From: Cherax quadricarinatus
Lineage: Eukaryota; Arthropoda; Malacostraca; Decapoda; Parastacidae
Reading direction: 5' to 3'
Length of the DNA stretch: 64,000 bases
Assembly (NCBI RefSeq): GCF_038502225.1
Contig: NC_091293.1
Span: 6,626,644 to 6,690,643, forward strand
The notes under the pieces: generated by a model
Databases searched by the model: none
What the model was told of the DNA's origin: nothing
Seen by the model: the letters and a program-made list of their open reading frames with translations, nothing else
Shown here: positions 32,995-44,170 of the stretch, piece after piece
Numbering within the stretch: position 1 is the first letter of the stretch
Layout of the letters: every line of letters starts with the position of its first letter
Program-made: the position numbers and the translations under genes

Positions 32995-35900
32995 CAGCCA
33001 GTGTCCCACACCGCTACCCACAGTGCTGCGTGTGCCAGTGTCCCACACCGCTACCCACAGTGCTGCGTGTGCCAGTGTCCCACACCGCTACCCACAGTGC
33101 TGCGTGTGCCAGTGTCCCACACCGCTACCCATAGTGCTGAGTGTGCCAGTGTGCCAGCACTGCTACCCACAGTGCTGAGTGTGCCAGTGTGCCAGCACTG
33201 CTACCCACAGTGCTGAGTGTGCCAGTGTGCCTGCACTGCTACCCACAGTGCTGAGTGTGCCAGTGTGCCAGCACTGCTACCCACAGTGCTGAGTGTGCCA
33301 GTGTGCCAGCACTGTTACCCACAGTGCTGAGTGTGCCAGTGTGCCAGCACTGCTACCCACAGTGCTGAGTGTGCCAGCACTGCTACCCACAGTGCTGAGT
33401 GTGCCAGTGTGCCAGCACTGCTACCCACAGTGCTGAGTGAGCCAGTGTGCCAGCACTGCTACCCACAGTGCTGAGTGTGCCAGTGTGCCAGCACTGCTAC
33501 CAACAGTGCTGAGTGTGCCAGTGTGCCAGCAGTGCTACCCACAGTGCTGAGTGTGCCAGTGTGCAAGCACTGCTACCCACAGTGCTGAGCGTGCCAGTAG
33601 TGCTACCCAAAGTGCTGAGTGTGGTTATGTGCCTGCAGTGCTATCCACAGTGTTGCGGGTGCCAGTGTGCCAGCAGTGCTACCCACTGCGCTGAGTGTGC
33701 CAGTGTGCAAGCACTTCTACCCACAGTGCTGAGTGTACCAGCAGTGCTTCCCATAGTGCTGAGTGCTGAGTGTGCAAGCACTGCTACCCACAGTGCTGAG
33801 TGTGCCAGTGTGCCAGCAGTGCTACCCACAGTGCTGAGTGCGCCAGTGTGCCAGCACTGCTACCCACAGTGCTGAGTGTGCCAGTGTGCCAGCACTGCTA
33901 CCCACAGTGCTGAGTGTGCCAGTGTGCCAGCACTGCTACCCACAGTGCTGAGTGTGCCAGTGTGCCAGCACTGCTACCCACAGTGCTGAGTGTGCCAGTG
34001 TGCCAGCATTGCTACCCACAGTGCTGAGTGTGCCAGTGTGCCAGCACTGCTACCCACAGTGCTGAGTGTGCCAGTGTGCCAGCACTGCTACCCAAAGTGC
34101 TGAGTGTGCCAGTGTGCAAGCATTGCTACCCACAGTGCTGAGTGTGCCAGTAGTGCTACCCACGGTGCTGAGTGTGCCCATGTGCCAGCAGTGCTATCCA
34201 CAGTGCTGCGTGTGCCAGTGTGCCAGCAGTGCTACCCACTGTGCTGAGTGTGCCAGTGTGTAAGCACTTCTACCCACAGTGCTGAGTGTGCCAGCAGTGC
34301 TACCCATAGTGCTGAGTGCTGAGTGTGCAAGCACTGCTACCCACAGTGCTGAGTGTGCTAGTGTGCCAGCAGTGCTACCCACAGTGCTGAGTGCGCCAGT
34401 GTGCCAGCACTGCTACCCAATGTGCTGAGTGTGCCAGTGTGCAAGCATTGCTACCCACAGTGCTGAGTGTGCCAGTAGTGCTACCCACGGTGCTGAGTGT
34501 GCCCATGTGCCAGCAGTGCTATCCACAGTGCTGCGTGTGCCAGTGTGCCAGCAGTGCTACCCACTGTGCTGAGTGTGCCAGTGTGTAAGCACTTCTACCC
34601 ACAGTGCTGAGTGTGCCAGCAGTGCTACCCATAGTGCTGAGTGCTGAGTGTGCAAGCACTGCTACCCATAGTGCTGAGTGTGCCAGTGTGCCAGCAGTGC
34701 TACCCACAGTGCTGAGTGCGCCAGTGTGCCAGCACTGCTACCCACAGTGCTGAGTGTGCCAGTGTGCCAGCACTGCTACCCACAGTGCTGAGTGTGCCAG
34801 TGTGCCAGCACTGCTACCCACAGTGCTGAGTGTGCCAGTGTGCCAGCACTGCTACCCACAGTGCTGAGTGTGCCAGTGGGCCAGCACTGCTACCCACAGT
34901 GCTGAGTGTGCCAGTGTGCCAGCACTGCTACCCACAGTGCTGAGTGTGCCAGTGTGCCAGCACTGCTACCCACAGTGCTGAGTGTGCCAGTGTGCCAGCA
35001 CTGCTACCCACAGTGCTGAGTGTGCCAGTGTGCCAGTAGTGCTACCCACAGTGCTGAGTGTGCCAGTGTGCAAGCATTGCTACCCACAGTGCTGAGTGTG
35101 CCAGTAGTGCTACCCACAGTGCTGAGTGTGCCCATGTGCCAGCAGTGCTATCCACAGTGCTGCGTGTGCCAGTGTGCCAGCAGTGCTACCCACTGTGCTG
35201 AGTGTGCCAGTGTGTAAGCACTTCTAACCACAGTGCTGAGTGTGCCAGCAGTGCTACCCATAGTGCTGAGTGCTGAGTGTGCAAGCACTGCTACCCACAG
35301 TGCTGAGTGTGCCAGTGTGCCAGCAGTGCTACCCACAGTGCTGAGTGTGCCTGTGTGCAACCACTGCTACCCACAGTGCTGAGTGCTGAGTATGCAAGCA
35401 CTGCTACCCACTGTGCTGAGTGTGCCAGTGTGCCAGCAGTGCTACCCACAGTGCTGAGTGTGCCAGTGTGCAAGCACTGCTACCCACAGTGCTGAGTGTG
35501 CCAGTGTGCCAGCACTGCTACCCAGTGCTGAGTGTGCCAGTGTGCCAGCAGTGTTACCCACAGTGCTGAGTGCCAGTGTGCCAGCACTGCTACCCACAGT
35601 GCTGAGTGTGCCAGTGTGCCAGCAGTGCTACCCACAGTGCTGAGTGCGCCAGTGTGCCAGCACTGCTACCCACAGTGCTGAGTGTGCCAGTGTGCCAGCA
35701 CTGCTACCCACAGTGCTGAGTGTGCCAGTGTGCCAGCATTGCTACCCACAGTGCTGAGTGTGCCAGTGTGCCAGCAGTGCTACCCACAGTGCTGCGTGTG
35801 CCAGTGTGCCAGCAGTGCTACTCACAGTGCTGCATGTGCCAGTGTGCCAGCAGTGCTACCCACAGTGCTGAGTGTGCCAGTGTGCCAGTGTGCCAGCTCT

Positions 35901-36950
35901 GCTACACACAGAGTTGAGTGTGCCAGTGTGCCAGCAGTGCTACCCACAGTGCTGAGTGTGTCAGTGTGCCAGCAGTGCTACCCACAGTGCTGAGTGTGCC
36001 AGTGTGCAAGCACTGCTACCCACAGTGCTAAGTGTGCCAGTGTGCCAGTAGTGCTACCCACAGTGCTGCGTGTGCCGCTGTGCCAGCACTGCTACCCACA
36101 GTGTTGAGTGTGCCAGTGTGCCAGCACTGCTACCCACAGTGCTGAGTGTGGCAGTGTGCCAGCACTGCTACCCACAGTGCTGAGTGTGCCTGTGTGCCAG
36201 CACTGCTACCGACAGTACTGAGTGTGCCCGTGTGCCAGCAGTGCTATCCACAGTGCTGCGTGTGCCAGTGTGCCAGCACTGCTACCCACAGTGTTGAGTG
36301 TGCCAGTGTGCAAGCACTGCTACCCACAGTGCTGAGTGTGCCAGTGTGCCAGCACTGCTACCCACAGTGCTGAGTGTGCCTGTGTGCCAGCACTGCTACC
36401 GACAGTACTAAGTGTGCCCGTGTGCCAGCAGTGCTATCCACAGTGCTGCGTGTGCTAGTGTGCCAGCACTTCTACCCACAGTGTTGAGTGTGCCAGTGTG
36501 CAAGCACTGCTACCCACAGTGCTGAGTGTGCCAGTGTGCCAGCAGTGCTACTCACAGTGCTGAGTGTGCCAGTGTGCAAACACTGCTACCTACAGTGCTG
36601 AGTGTACCAGCAGTGCTATCCACAGTGCTGCGTGTGCCAGTGTGCCAGCAGTGCTTCCCACAATGCTGCATCTGCCAGTGTGCCAGCACTGCTACCCACA
36701 GTGCTGCGCGTGCCAGTGTGCCAGCAGTGCTTCACACAGTGCTGCGTGTGCCAATGTGCCAGCAGTGCTACCAACAGTGCTGAGCGTGCTAGTGTGCCAG
36801 CAGTGCTACCCGTAGTGTTGCGTGTGCAGTGTGCCACCAGTGGTACCCACAGTGCTGCGTGTGCCAGTGTGCCACCAGTGCTACCAACAGTGCTGAGCGT
36901 GCCAGTGTGCCAGCAGTGCTACCTACAGTGCTGCGTTTGCCAGTGCCAGT
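32995..36950. repeat. 38-bp hairpin minisatellite, second array (about 104 units)
   Basis: It begins with 37-bp units of type CAGTGTCCCACACCGCTACC (33001-33125), then returns to the 38-bp CAGCACTG/CAGTGCTG type. Long internal repeats are visible: a stretch with CCAGTAGTGCTACCCAC and CCCATGTGCCAGCAGTGC recurs at about 33592, 34150, 34475 and 35100, giving higher-order units of about 325-630 bp. Confidence 0.97.
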
Positions 36951-37201
36951 GTGGTCACTACACTTTTTAATGATCAGAGGAATATTACTGCTTCCTCAAT
37001 AATGACATTACTGGTCCGCGAGTACATACATTGAGAAGGAACACTTTCACTGGCATAAGGAATATATTACTTAAAGTTCTAAACTTGACACAGGTCGTCA
37101 CATCGTAAACTGAGGGTAACAATATATAACTGTCAGCAGACTTCACTTCAGAATAAACATCAAGGTGGTTCAGGAGTTTCTACAACACAATTCTCTATCC
37201 A
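36455..37201. repeat. Duplicated block, copy B
   Basis: Matches 31865-32621, including the non-satellite tail that ends TTCTCTATCCA at 37201. The difference of 12 bases near 37050, plus scattered substitutions, shows the copies have been separate for some time. Confidence 0.9.
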
Positions 37202-37318
37202 TCGCTCTTGGGCTGTGTAGACCCCCTTGCCTGACGCTCCTCAGTAACCTGACAGCAGTGGTACGAGGAGGTGGTGTTGTGTCTCTGTTGACACCGCTGG
37301 GAAATTACTGGTGTTGAG

Positions 37319-38371
37319 ATGGCGGTTTGTTATCGCAGACGCGTTAACACTATTGGTATTGAACTGCTTCGAGGTGCGATTACACCTAGTTCAGCTCAAA
37401 TACTCTTACCCAAGATAATCAGGGAGACATACGGCATACAAGATAGTGAATTGTATGGGGTAGCGCTGAACGGAGCGCATAGAGTATTTGTGAAACTGCT
37501 TGCTGCGACAGTTTATGAATCGGTGGTTACGCGCTTTCAAGATGTATGTTTTGACGTTACTCCTGCTGTGCGTGTGAGACTGGTGGACGTGTCTCGATAT
37601 TATACCTGGATAAAGTTGAGGAATGTCCCCTTCGAGGCAAACGAAGCTGACATCAGAAACGTATTTGAGAAATATGGAACTGTGCATTCTGCCCAGCAGG
37701 GTAAGTGGATAATGGGTGCCTACACAGGTATGCCGGAAGGTACATTCAGCCTTAAGATGACGTTGCGCCAACCCATACCGTCATATGTGTATCTTCAAGA
37801 TTTTAGGACACAGGTAATGGTTTTATATCCTGGACAGCGGCGTACGTGTCGCATTTGTGGAGAGTATGACCACATAGCGGCGGCATGTGAAAAGAACAGA
37901 CGCGTGACCAAACCTGTGCAAGAAGACGTAGCCCCAGTCACACGTGATGAAGGTGAGCATCGTTCGTCAGAGGAAGGGCGTGGTCGTTTGTGGAGTGAGA
38001 TGGTGGAACAGGCTTTTCGAAATGAGAGTGAGTCCTTCCCTCAGCTGCCTGCACCTGAGTCGTTGCCGATACCATCTACTGGATTGGTACCCCGGCATGA
38101 CGTGTTGAGTATTGGTCGAGAGACGAATGTCGGTGAGGATTTAGACGAAGTCTTAAGGACCTTGTCACCGCAAGTGGTGGAAGTTCCGTCTCCGGAAGAC
38201 GTAGCTGGAGACTTTCTGAGTCCGGATTGTCAACAATATGAGACTCCGCAGAAGGACGACGAGACTGGGACATCGGGAGACTTCATACCTCATTGTGAGG
38301 TGGATGTTGAGGTACACCGTGAGGCTTCCTCGGATCTTGACATGGAGGATAAGAACGTTACCAGGAAACGG
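37319..38371 (+). CDS. Gag-like ORF1 with CCHC zinc knuckle, 3' end lost in satellite (partial)
   Basis: A frame of about 350 codons from ATG at 37319 runs intact until it enters 37-bp satellite units at 38373. Residues about 93-130 read WIKLRNVPFEANEADIRNVF and then EKYGTV, resembling an RRM-type fold (RNP2-like IKLRNVPF). Residues about 177-190 are CRICGEYDHIAAAC, a C-x2-C-x4-H-x4-C zinc knuckle. The rest is acidic and low in complexity. This layout, nucleic-acid-binding then zinc knuckle then acidic tail, is that of ORF1/gag proteins of retroelements that package RNA. The 5' leader (37202-37318) has no satellite. No RT follows. I cannot name the clade. It may be a retroelement piece caught inside the array. 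Confidence 0.6.
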
Positions 38372-38372
38372 G

Positions 38373-39010
38373 CAGCCAGTGTCCCACACCGCTACCCACA
38401 GTGCTGCGTGTGCCAGTGTCCCACACCGCTACCCACAGTGCTGCGTGTGCCAGTGTCCCACACCGCTACCCACAGTGCTGCGTGTGCCAGTGTCCCACAC
38501 TGCTACCCACAGTGCTGCGTGTGCTAGTGTCCTACACTGCTACCCACAGTGCTCCGTGTGCCAGTGTTCTACACTGCTACCCACAGTGCTGCGTGTGCCA
38601 CCACCGTTACCCACATTGCTGCGCGTGCCACCACCGCTGCCCACAGTGCTGCGCGTGCCAGTGTGCCACCACAGTTACCCACAATGCTGCGTGTACCAGT
38701 GTGCCACCACCGCTATCCACAGTGCTGCGTGTGCCAGTATGCCACCACCAGTACCCTCAATGCTGCGTGTGCCAGTGTGCCACCACCGTTACCCACAGTG
38801 CTGCGTGTGCCATTGTGCCACCACCGTTACCCACAGTGCTGCGTGTACCAGTGTGCCACCACCGCTACCTACAGTGGTGCGTGTGCCTTTGTGCCACCAT
38901 CGTTACCCACAGTGCTGCGTGTACCAGTGTGCCACCACCGCTATCCACAGTGCTGCGTGTGCCAGTATGCCACCACCGGTACCCTCAATGCTGCGTGTGC
39001 CAGTGTGCCA
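38373..39010. repeat. 38-bp-type minisatellite, third array, changing in kind
   Basis: It starts with 37-bp CAGTGTCCCACACCGCTACC units, as at 33001. From about 38595 CCACCACCGCTACCCAC replaces the CCCACACCG part, and some units lose CAGTGTG. Near 39003 it passes into the 27-bp array. It thus connects two satellite families. Confidence 0.95.
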
Positions 39011-41580
39011 CCACCTCTACCACTACTACCAAAAGCACCACCGCTACCTCTGCTACCACAAGCACCACCGCTACTTCTGCTACCACAACCACCACCGCTA
39101 CCACTATTACCACAACCACCAACGCTACGTCTGCTACCACAACTACCACCGCTACCTTTGCTCCCACAATCACCACCGCTACCACAATTAGCAAAACAAC
39201 CACCGCTACGTCTACTACCCCAACCATCAACGCTACCCCTTCTACCACGACCTCCACCGCTACGTCTGCTACCACAACCACCATCGCTAATTCTACTACC
39301 ACAACCCCCACCGCTACCTCTGCTACCAAAACCACCACCGCGACCTCTGCTACCACAACCACCACCGCTACCACTACTACCACAACCACCACCGCTACCC
39401 ACAGTGCTGCGTGTGCCAGTATGACATCAACGGTACCCTCAGTGCTGCGTGTGCCACTGTGCCACCACTGCTACCCACAGTGCAACGTGTGCCAGTGTGC
39501 CACCACCGCTACCACTACTTCGAAAACCACCACCGCTACCTCTTCTACCACAACCACCACCGCTACCACTATTACCACAACCACCACCGCTACATCTGCT
39601 ACCACAACCACCACCGCTAATTCTACTACCACAACCACCACTGCTACGTCTGCTACCACAACCACCACCGCTACCTCTGCTACCAAAACCACCACCGCTG
39701 CCTCTGCTACCAAAACCACCACCGCTACGTCTGATACCACAACCACTACCGCTACCTTTGCTACCACAACTATCACTGCTACCTCTGCTACCAAAACCAC
39801 CACCGTTGCGACTACTACTACCACAACCACCACCCCTACCTTTGCTACCACAACAACCACTCTACCTCTGCTACCAAAACCACCCCCGCTACCTTTGCTA
39901 CCACAACCACACCGCTATCTCTGCTACCACAACCACCACCGCTACCTCTGCTACCACAACCACCACCGCTACCTTTGCTACCACAACCACTACCGCTACC
40001 ACTACTACCACAATCATCACCACTACCACTATTACCAAAACCACCGCCGCCACCACTACTACCACAAGAACCACCGCTACCAATACTACCACAACCACCA
40101 CCGCTACGTCTGCTATCACAACCACCTGCCCTACCTCTGCTACCACAACCCTCCCGCTACCTCTGCTACCACAACCACCACCGCACCAATATTACCACAA
40201 CCACCACCGCTACCACTATTACCACAACCATCACCGCTATCTCTGCTATCACAGTCATCACCGCTACCACTATTACCACAACCACCACCGCTAGCACTAC
40301 TTCCACAATCACCACCGTTACCACTATTACAACAACCACCACCGCCACCTCTACTACCACAACAACAACCGTTACGTCTGCTATCACAACCACCACCGCT
40401 ACCTCTGCTACCACAATTACCTCCGCTACCTCTGCTACCACAACTACCATCGCAACCTCAGCTACCACAACTACCCCCGCTCCTACAACTACTACCACAA
40501 TCACTACAGCTACCACTATTACCACAACCACCACCGCTATCTCTGCTACCACAACTTCCACCGCCACCTCTGCTGCCAAAACCATCACCGCAACCTCTGC
40601 TGCCACAACAACCACCGCTACCTCTGCTGCCACAACCACAACCGCAACGTCTGCTGCCACAACCATCACAGCTACCTTTGCTACCACAACCACCATCGCT
40701 ACCTCTGCTACCACAACCACCACCGCTACCTCTGCTACCACAACCACCACCGCTACCTCTGCTACCACAACCACCACCGCTACCACTACTACCAAAATCA
40801 CTAACGCTACCGCTAGTACTACAATCATCACTGCTACCACTGCTACCACAATCACTACCGCTACTACCACAATCATCACTGTTACCACTACTACCACAAT
40901 CACTACTGCTACCGCTTCTACCACAATCATCACTGCTACCACTACTACCGCAATCACTACTGCTACCGCTACTACCACAGTCATCACTGCTACCACTACT
41001 ACCACAATCACCACCGTTACCACTATTACAACAACCACCACCGCCACCTCTACTACCACAACAACCACCGTTACGTCTACTATCACAACCACCACCGCTA
41101 CCTCTGCTACCACAATTACCTCCGCTACCTCTGCTACCACAACTACCACCGCAACCTCTGCTACCACAACTACCCCCGCTACTACTACTGCTACTACTAC
41201 CACAATCACCACCGCTACCACTATTACCACAACCACCACCGCTATCTCTGCTACCACAACCACCACCGCTACCTCTGCTACCACAACCACCACCGCTACC
41301 ACTACTACCAAAATCACTAACGCTACCGCAAGTACTACAATCATCACTGCTACCACAATCACTACCGCTACTACCACATCATCACTGCTGTCACTACTAC
41401 CACAATCACTACTGCTACCGCTTCTACCACAATCATCACTGCTACCACTACTACCCCAATCACTACTGCTACCGCTACTACCACAATCATCACTGCTACC
41501 ACTACTACCACAATCACTACCGCTACCGCTACTATCGCAATCATCATTGCTATCAATACTCCCACAACTGTTATCACTAA
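39003..41580. repeat. 27-bp minisatellite, C/A-rich on plus strand (about 95 units)
   Basis: The typical unit has GCTACCACAACCACCACC followed by GCTACCTCT. The plus strand has almost no G outside GCT/ACG. One frame reads TTTTTATSA, others LPLLPQPPP or RYLCYHNHH. The frame that is Thr-rich switches near 39850 and 40190, so indels are not held to multiples of three. At 39393-39510 a relic of the 38-bp type (CAGTGCTGCGTGTGCCAGT) interrupts the array. A block with ACCACTATTACAACAACC recurs at about 40320 and 41020, a higher-order repeat of 699 bp. The part from about 40800 has CAATCATCACTGCTACC variants. Confidence 0.96.
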
Positions 41581-41833
41581 CACGTATAGCTTACAGTTAA
41601 CAGTTCGTCGTGATGTGGTTGCTAAACAGAAGTGAAGAATCCGTTGATTACAATCTACAGCATCATAGTTTCTCAGTAACTTCTCGGTTTGCCAGGACTA
41701 TGTCCATCCTGTTGGTGACTAATTGCTTTGTTTATCAAAAACTCGCAAAGGAGAGGAGCCCCACGTCACGACGTTACGGTCACATCTTCGACCATTGTCA
41801 AGTCTCAACTACCACGGTACTGTGATCTGGTTG
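41581..41833. other. Unique spacer between the 27-bp and 36-bp arrays
   Basis: About 250 bp with no repeat and no recognisable domain. Confidence 0.6.
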
Positions 41834-42268
41834 CATAATACTCACGCTGACAGCTTCAGCGGGAAGTTTCATAATGTTCACGCTGACGGCTTCAGCGGGA
41901 AGTTTCATAATGCTCACGCTGACAGCTTCAGCGGGAAGTTTCATAATGCTCACACTGACAGCTTCAGCGGGAAGTTTCATAATGCTCACGCTGACAGCTT
42001 CAGCGGGAAGTTTCATAATGTTCACGCTGACAGCTTCAGCGGGAAGTTTCATAATGTTCACGCTGACAGCTTCAGCGGGAAGTTTCATAATGCTCACGCT
42101 GACAGCTTCAGCGGGAAGTTTCATAATGCTCACGCTGACAGCTTCAGCGGGAAGTTTCATAATGCTCACGCTGACAGCTTCAGCGGGAAGTTTCATAATG
42201 CTCACGCTGACAGCTTCAGCGGGAAGTTTCATAATGCTCACGCTGACAGCTTCAGCGGGAAGTTTCAT
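41834..42268. repeat. 36-bp minisatellite, 12 nearly identical units
   Basis: The unit includes CACGCTGACAGCTTCAGC then GGGAAGTTTCATAATG. GCTGA and TCAGC with the loop CAGCT form a small hairpin in each unit. The units differ at only a few bases (GCTCACG/GTTCACG, ACAGC/ACGGC, one CACTG), so the array is young or well homogenised. The frames (NAHADSFSGKFH and others) are open because 36 is divisible by three. Confidence 0.97.
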
Positions 42269-42445
42269 GCTGCTATAATTCTGTTTTGCAAAACAACAAA
42301 AACAGTTTGCACTCTCGAATTGCAGCTCTTGGCCACGATTTTTTTTTCTTCTGGTGTATGAGTGTATTAAACCAATTCGTTATCTTAGAGGAGTGAACGA
42401 ACCTATATCTTAACCTGTTTCCTTACAGAGGAAAGGGGAAGTGTC
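42269..42445. other. Unique spacer between the 36-bp and 20-bp arrays
   Basis: Includes a short T-run and no recognisable element. Confidence 0.6.
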
Positions 42446-44170
42446 AGCGAGTGTGGGAGAGTATACGCGAGTGTGGGAGAGTATACGCGAGTGTGGGTGA
42501 CTATATGCGAGTGTGGGAGAGTATACGCGAGTGTGGGAGAGTATACGCGAGTGTGGGAGAGTATACGCGAGTGTGGGAGAGTATACGCGAGTGTGGGAGA
42601 GTATACGCGAGTGTGGGTGACTATATGCGAGTGTGGGAGAGTATACGCGAGTGTGGGAGAGTATACGCGAGTGTGAGAGAGAATACGCGAGTGTGGGAGA
42701 GTATACGCGAGTGTGAGAGAGAATACGCGAGTGTGGGAGACTATACGCGAGTGTGGGAGAGTATACGCGAGTGTGGGAGAGTATACGCGAGTGTGAGAGA
42801 GTATACGCGAGTGTGGGAGAGTATACGCGAGTGTGAGAGAGAATACGCGAGTGTGGGAGACTATACGCGAGTGTGGGAGAGTATACGCGAGTGTGGGAGA
42901 GTATACGCGAGTGTGAGAGAGTATACGCGAGTGTGGGAGCGTATACGCGAGTGTGGGTGACTATATGCGAGTGTGGGAGAGTATACGCGAGTGTGGGAGA
43001 GTATACGCGAGTGTGGGAGAATATATGCGAGTGTGGGAGAGTATATGTGAGTGTGGGAGAGTATTTGCGAGTGTGGGTGAGTGAATGCGAGTGTGGGAGA
43101 GTGTATGCGAGTGTGGGTGACTATATGCGAGTGTGGGAGAGTCTATGCGAGTGTGGGACAGTGTGGGAGAGTGCATGCGAGTGTGGTTAAGTGTATGCAA
43201 GTGAGAGAGAGTATATGCGAGTGTGAGAGAGCATATGCGAGTGTGGGTGAGTGTATGCGTGTGTGGGAGAGTGTATGCAAGTGAGGGAGAGTGTATGCGA
43301 GTGTGGGAGAGTGTATGATAGTGTGGGTAAGTGTAACCAAGTGAGAGAGAGTATATGCGAGTGAGGGAGAGAATATGGGAGTGTGGGTGAGTGTATGCGA
43401 GTGTGGGAGAGTGTATGCGAGTGTGCGAGAGTATATGTGAGTGTGGGAGAGTGTTTGCGAGAGTGGGAGAGTGTGGGAGAGTGTATGCGAGTGTGAGTAA
43501 GTGAATGCGAATGTGGGAGAGTGTGGGAGAATGTATGCGAGTGTGGGTGAGTATATGCGAGTGTGGAAGAGCGTGGGAGAGTGTATGCGAGTGTGGATGA
43601 GTGTATGCGAGTGTGGGAGAGTGTATGCGAGTGTGGGAGAGTGTATGCGAGTGTGGATGAGTGTATGCTAGTGTGGGTGAGTGTATCCGAGTGTGATAGA
43701 GTGTGGGTGAGTGTATGCGAGTGTGGGAGAGTATATACGAGTGTGGGTTAGTGTATGAGAGTGGGGGAGAGTGTATGCGAGTGTGGGAGAGTGTACGCGA
43801 GTGTGGAAGAGTGTGTACGAGTGTGGATTAGTGTATGCGAGTGTGGGAGAGTGTATGCAAGTGAGGGAGAGAGTATGCGAGTGTGGGAGAGTGTATGCGA
43901 GTGTGGATGAGTGTATGCTAGTGTGGATGAGTGTATCCGAGTGTGATAGAGTGTGGGTGAGTGTATGCGAGTGTGGGAGAGTGTATACGAGTGTGGGTTA
44001 GTGTATGCGAGTGGGGGAGAGTGTATGCGAGTGTGGGAGAGTGTATACGAGTGTGGGTTAGTGTATGCGAGTGGAGGAGAGTGAATGCGAGTGTGGGAGA
44101 GTGTATGCGAGTGTGGAAGAGTGTATACGAGTGTGGATTAGTGTATGCGAGTGTGGGAGAGTGAAAACGA
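42446..44170. repeat. 20-bp minisatellite, GTGTGGGAGA plus GTATACGCGA type
   Basis: Very regular 20-bp units to about 43020 (with GTGACTATATGCGA and GAGAATACGCGA variants). To the right GTATACGCGA gives way to GTGTATGCGA, and units vary more. Each unit is itself two 10-bp halves. The array passes without a break into the 10-bp array. Confidence 0.97.

Noticed and set aside
38401..41600. Thr-rich or Pro-rich protein of about 1059 codons
   Set aside because: The residue type switches with indels that are not multiples of three, and the frame starts inside another satellite.
18209..42268. CRISPR-like arrays (33-38 bp repeats)
   Set aside because: The repeats are contiguous with no unique spacers, have many variants, and the surroundings are eukaryotic.
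41723..42361. Protein of 212 codons with NAHADSFSGKFH repeats
   Set aside because: The frame is open because of the 36-bp unit. The flanking parts show no signal peptide, domain or splice context, and the opposite strand is equally open.
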